Shown: in pieces, positions 5,119-7,244 of the stretch
Numbering within the stretch: position 1 is the stretch's first letter
How the letters are laid out: each line of letters begins with the position of its first letter
Source of the DNA: Brevibacillus sp.
GTDB taxonomy: Bacteria > Bacillota > Bacilli > Brevibacillales > Brevibacillaceae
Assembly (NCBI GenBank): GCA_029240815.1
Contig: JARDZO010000297.1
Span: 1 to 7,244, forward strand
Direction of reading: 5' to 3'
Length of the DNA: 7,244 nt
Made by a program: the position numbers and the translations under genes
The notes under the pieces: model-generated
Told to the model about the DNA's origin: nothing
The model's input: the letters and a program-made list of their open reading frames with translations, nothing else
Databases searched by the model: none

Positions 5119-5974
5119 AGTTCCAGTGTGGAGGGCGTGTAAACGACGGTGGCAGCTTCGTGCTGGTATCGCCCTTCGCAGCGTTTAGTTGGGTTTGGGT
5201 TAGAAAGATGCAGTCAGTCAAGTTGGCTCCTCGTAAATCTGCATCACGGAAATCTGCCCCGATCAAGTCAGCCATTCTCATATCTGCTTCTCTAAGATCA
5301 GCAGCAATCAGGTACGCCCCTCTCAAGTTAGCCCCTCTGAGGTCTGCTCCCCTGAGCTTTGCCCCGATAAGATCAGCTCCTCGGCCGTACGCCTTCTTCG
5401 TGCCCTTTTGTTGATGACTGACTTTTCCCCGCACGAGTTCGCTCGTCCGCAGGAGCAGTTCATTGACCTGTGCTCGATGCCCGGCAATATCCAGCTTTAG
5501 GAGAACCTCTGGACTAAGGTCAGTGAGTCTTTTCGTTTCGTCGAGAGTGTCTCTGAGAGAATTGTGGATCGAACGAGCTGATTCCAATGTCAGTGCCTCC
5601 GTCAAGTACCAGAGCAGCTCATGAAGTTGCCACATGATCGGAAACACTTCGAACATTTGCCTGGCTGACTCTGGAGCCTGGTGCCAGTCGCGTCCCTCGA
5701 ACGTGCTTTGGGAAACCTTCTGCCCCGCACCAAAGCAATCATATACTGTGCAGCCTCGGAAGCCGATTTCTCTAAGCGTCGTATGAACACCGCAGCGAAA
5801 GTCGGATTGTAAGCTGCGACAGGGCTGGCCGGCATCTTTATTGATAGCGAAATCAGAAGAAGCTGCAAAAGGCAGTGCCACACAGCACAAGCCGAAGCAG
5901 CTTTCGCAGTCACCTTGCAGATGGTGCCGCCCTCCATTCGGGAAAGGTTCTCTATATGGGTGATTCTCTGACAT
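5117..5974 (-). CDS. Pentapeptide-repeat protein with N-terminal cysteine-cluster domain
   Basis: A 285-residue protein in three parts. Residues 23-80 hold eight cysteines: CxxCxxxCC (23, 26, 30, 31), then 52, 61, 75 and 80, in motifs FGLCCVALPFAASSDFAI, DFRCGVHTTLREIGF and GCTVYDCFGAGQ. This pattern resembles YkgJ-type putative zinc or iron-sulfur binding domains; the metal is unknown. Residues 100-190 are probably helical, with no motif I recognise. Residues 199-258 are about 12 tandem pentapeptides, A(D/N)LRG-like, which should fold into a right-handed quadrilateral beta-helix of about three turns. No signal peptide or membrane segment is seen, so it is probably cytoplasmic. AGGAGGT (5979-5985) precedes the ATG. 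I recall similar Cys-plus-pentapeptide proteins in actinobacteria and bacilli, without known function. Qnr-like gyrase protection is not supported, since the repeat block is too short. Only 29 nt separate it from the upstream terminator, and no clear promoter was found. Confidence 0.9.
   Translation of the reverse strand: MSENHPYREPFPNGGRHHLQGDCESCFGLCCVALPFAASSDFAINKDAGQPCRSLQSDFRCGVHTTLREIGFRGCTVYDCFGAGQKVSQSTFEGRDWHQAPESARQMFEVFPIMWQLHELLWYLTEALTLESARSIHNSLRDTLDETKRLTDLSPEVLLKLDIAGHRAQVNELLLRTSELVRGKVSHQQKGTKKAYGRGADLIGAKLRGADLRGANLRGAYLIAADLREADMRMADLIGADFRDADLRGANLTDCIFLTQTQLNAAKGDTSTKLPPSFTRPPHWN
5201..5380 (-). repeat. Degenerate 15-bp tandem repeat coding for pentapeptides
   Basis: About 12 units of 15 bp, each coding for one five-residue repeat (residues 199-258 of the protein). 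Units differ at many third positions, so the repeat is old and held at protein level, not a fresh expansion. The opposite strand is also open in one frame here, as a by-product of the periodicity. Confidence 0.8.
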
Positions 5975-6003
5975 GCAGACCTCCTAGTGATCGTAGTTAC
6001 AGG

Positions 6004-6046
6004 AAAAAACACGATTCCCTCGCTACTTATGGCGAAAGGAATCGTG
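6004..6046 (-). terminator. Strong terminator of the SpoIIP-family gene
   Basis: On the - strand, CACGATTCC (6046-6038) pairs perfectly with GGAATCGTG (6018-6010); an inner TCGC/GCGA helix lies below an 8-nt loop, and six U residues (6009-6004) follow. It begins 7 nt after the TAA stop. Confidence 0.92.
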
Positions 6047-6053
6047 CTGGTTC

Positions 6054-7244
6054 TTACTTATACGCAATTTGTGATTCCAGCATATAGTTGACGAACACGT
6101 CCGCAAAAGCCTCAGCAGTATTGTAGCATTCCTCTAACGTATTGTTCGTTCCACCAAACTCCAAGAGCAGGCTTCCCTCGGAAACAGACTGATTGTATAC
6201 GCCGTTCCCTTCGTTCTTCCCTTTCAGTATAACACCGCGTGACAAGCCAGGATAAGTCGCTTCCAGTCGTGCATGCAGATTTTCCGCCAGCTTCTTGTTT
6301 TCCAGATAGGCCGGGTTGGCAGTCCCAATCACAAACAAAATGCGTGAATACGTTTTCCCATTCAAAGTGAGCGCAACCTTGCTGCGTGGCTCATCGCTAT
6401 CCCGATGGATATCGAAAATGTATTTCAGGTTGGGGCTCGTTGTCGCTGCTGCCATGACTGCTTTGTACGATTCCGTATAGGACATCGAGTAGCTTTTCTT
6501 TTGCTCCGCCAGCTTCTGGGCAAAGTCGTCCTGATTTACCATGGACTCAATTCCTTTGCCTTGCAACAGCTCTCCCAAGCGTTTTCCAACCAGAGTGATA
6601 TTGATCTCAGGGTCATCCACGGAGCTGCCTTGCGTATTTCGTGCAACATTTCGCCAAGATTCACGGTTATGTGTAGAGTAGATGTAGACCTTTTCATTCC
6701 CGATCATACCGTTGTTGTATCCTACCCCTGATGGGTCAACTTCACTTGGTGGCAATGGGTTGGCTGGCTGAATGCGGTCCACAATCCAACCGGCGATGTA
6801 GGCCGTAGAATTGTCAGGCATCCGGATTAAATACCAGTCTCCCTCCGCTTGCACGATGGGGAAGACCTGTCCTGGCTGTACATTCCCCACGACCGGATAA
6901 GTTGTTCCGGGGCCACTCCTCAGATTGGTATCTGCATTTTTCACGCGAATCGTCGCTTCTTGTTGTACAGGATCCGGAGTAGTCGTCACGGGTATTTCAC
7001 TCGGCTGTGTCTGCCCAGGCACTACTGGAACGATCGGTTTAAAGATATAGGCGTAGGTGCCGTTAAAGTTGATCGTATACCAACCGTCTGCATATCCATA
7101 ATGGTTGATAATGGTACCTGCACTTACTTGTCCGATCACCGTGCCCAAAATGTCTGGCGCCGTATACACTTCGTGGCCTTCCGTTAATTCAATGGTTCCC
7201 GTCCCTACGCTAGCATCGGAAGGATAGGAAGGAAATTCTGGCAC
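6054..7244 (-). CDS. SpoIIP-family peptidoglycan hydrolase with two SH3-like domains, 5' end cut
   Basis: The C-terminal 396 codons are visible; the frame stays open to the window edge, where the GTG may be internal. SpoIIP is the amidase/endopeptidase of the SpoIID-SpoIIM-SpoIIP machine that thins septal peptidoglycan for engulfment during sporulation. Counting from the edge, residues 185-390 match this family: VYIYSTHNRESW (His192, Glu195), YIFDIHRDS (His280), FVIGTANPAYLENKKLAENLH, and LLLEFGGTNNTLEE (Glu362), so the likely zinc and catalytic residues are present. Before it lie two SH3-like domains, residues 17-69 and 97-158 (the second with the classic NLRSGPGTTYPVVG), joined by a Pro/Thr-rich linker. 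B. subtilis SpoIIP has an N-terminal membrane anchor and no SH3 domains, so this may be a paralogue that binds cell wall, used in sporulation, germination or wall turnover. Any signal peptide would lie outside the window. It is closed by its own strong terminator. Confidence 0.88.
   Translation of the reverse strand: MPEFPSYPSDASVGTGTIELTEGHEVYTAPDILGTVIGQVSAGTIINHYGYADGWYTINFNGTYAYIFKPIVPVVPGQTQPSEIPVTTTPDPVQQEATIRVKNADTNLRSGPGTTYPVVGNVQPGQVFPIVQAEGDWYLIRMPDNSTAYIAGWIVDRIQPANPLPPSEVDPSGVGYNNGMIGNEKVYIYSTHNRESWRNVARNTQGSSVDDPEINITLVGKRLGELLQGKGIESMVNQDDFAQKLAEQKKSYSMSYTESYKAVMAAATTSPNLKYIFDIHRDSDEPRSKVALTLNGKTYSRILFVIGTANPAYLENKKLAENLHARLEATYPGLSRGVILKGKNEGNGVYNQSVSEGSLLLEFGGTNNTLEECYNTAEAFADVFVNYMLESQIAYK

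Noticed and set aside
5160..5414. An 84-codon + strand open frame with a striking Ser/Ala/Pro-rich five-residue rhythm.
   Set aside because: It is the antisense of the pentapeptide-repeat coding block; its periodicity is inherited, and no RBS was found for it.
5117..5974. A Qnr/MfpA-like quinolone-resistance or gyrase-protecting protein.
   Set aside because: Only about 12 repeats are present, much fewer than in Qnr or MfpA, and the cysteine domain is foreign to those families.

Overview
The window looks like a stretch of chromosome from a spore-forming Gram-positive of the order Bacillales, most likely Brevibacillus or a close relative. The genus is an inference from protein style. The order rests on strong AGGAGG-type ribosome binding sites, TTG starts, a perfect CcpA cre box, YodB/CatR-like and MarR-like regulators, U-tailed intrinsic terminators and a SpoIIP-family sporulation enzyme. 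No tRNA, rRNA, CRISPR array, insertion sequence or phage gene was seen.

Left part (1-2230, + strand): the C-terminal third of PTS enzyme I (ptsI) ends in a terminator whose stem contains the end of the gene. Then come a cre box and a strong RBS leading into nagE, the N-acetylglucosamine-specific PTS IIBC permease. nagE is broken near its 5' end: the RBS-linked frame stops after 42 codons, and the rest of the permease continues in the +1 frame. This fits an out-of-frame deletion of about 20 nt (or more, of size 3n+2). If real, the cell has lost this GlcNAc transporter. Two hairpins follow nagE and separate it from the convergent hxlR gene.

Middle part (2241-3250): a divergent pair, an HxlR/DUF24 regulator (-) and a DoxX-family membrane protein (+). 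Each has a recognisable sigma-A promoter, and a perfect 17-bp palindrome lies just after the doxX -10 box. The regulator has the N-terminal Cys (Cys7) of the B. subtilis thiol sensors YodB and CatR, so the pair looks like a compact electrophile or quinone stress switch.

Middle-right part (3314-5118, - strand): a MarR-family repressor and an MFS drug-type exporter form a two-gene operon. Both probably start at TTG. Two perfect palindromes overlap the predicted promoter, which suggests autorepression and ligand-induced efflux.

Right part (5117-7244, - strand): a protein joining an N-terminal cysteine-cluster domain to a C-terminal block of about 12 pentapeptide repeats, then a secreted-type SpoIIP-family peptidoglycan hydrolase carrying two SH3-like domains, cut by the window edge. 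Each ends in a strong terminator. Nothing here proves a wholly new multi-gene system. The most unusual items are the nagE lesion, the Cys-cluster/pentapeptide fusion, the SH3-SpoIIP architecture and the HxlR/DoxX switch.
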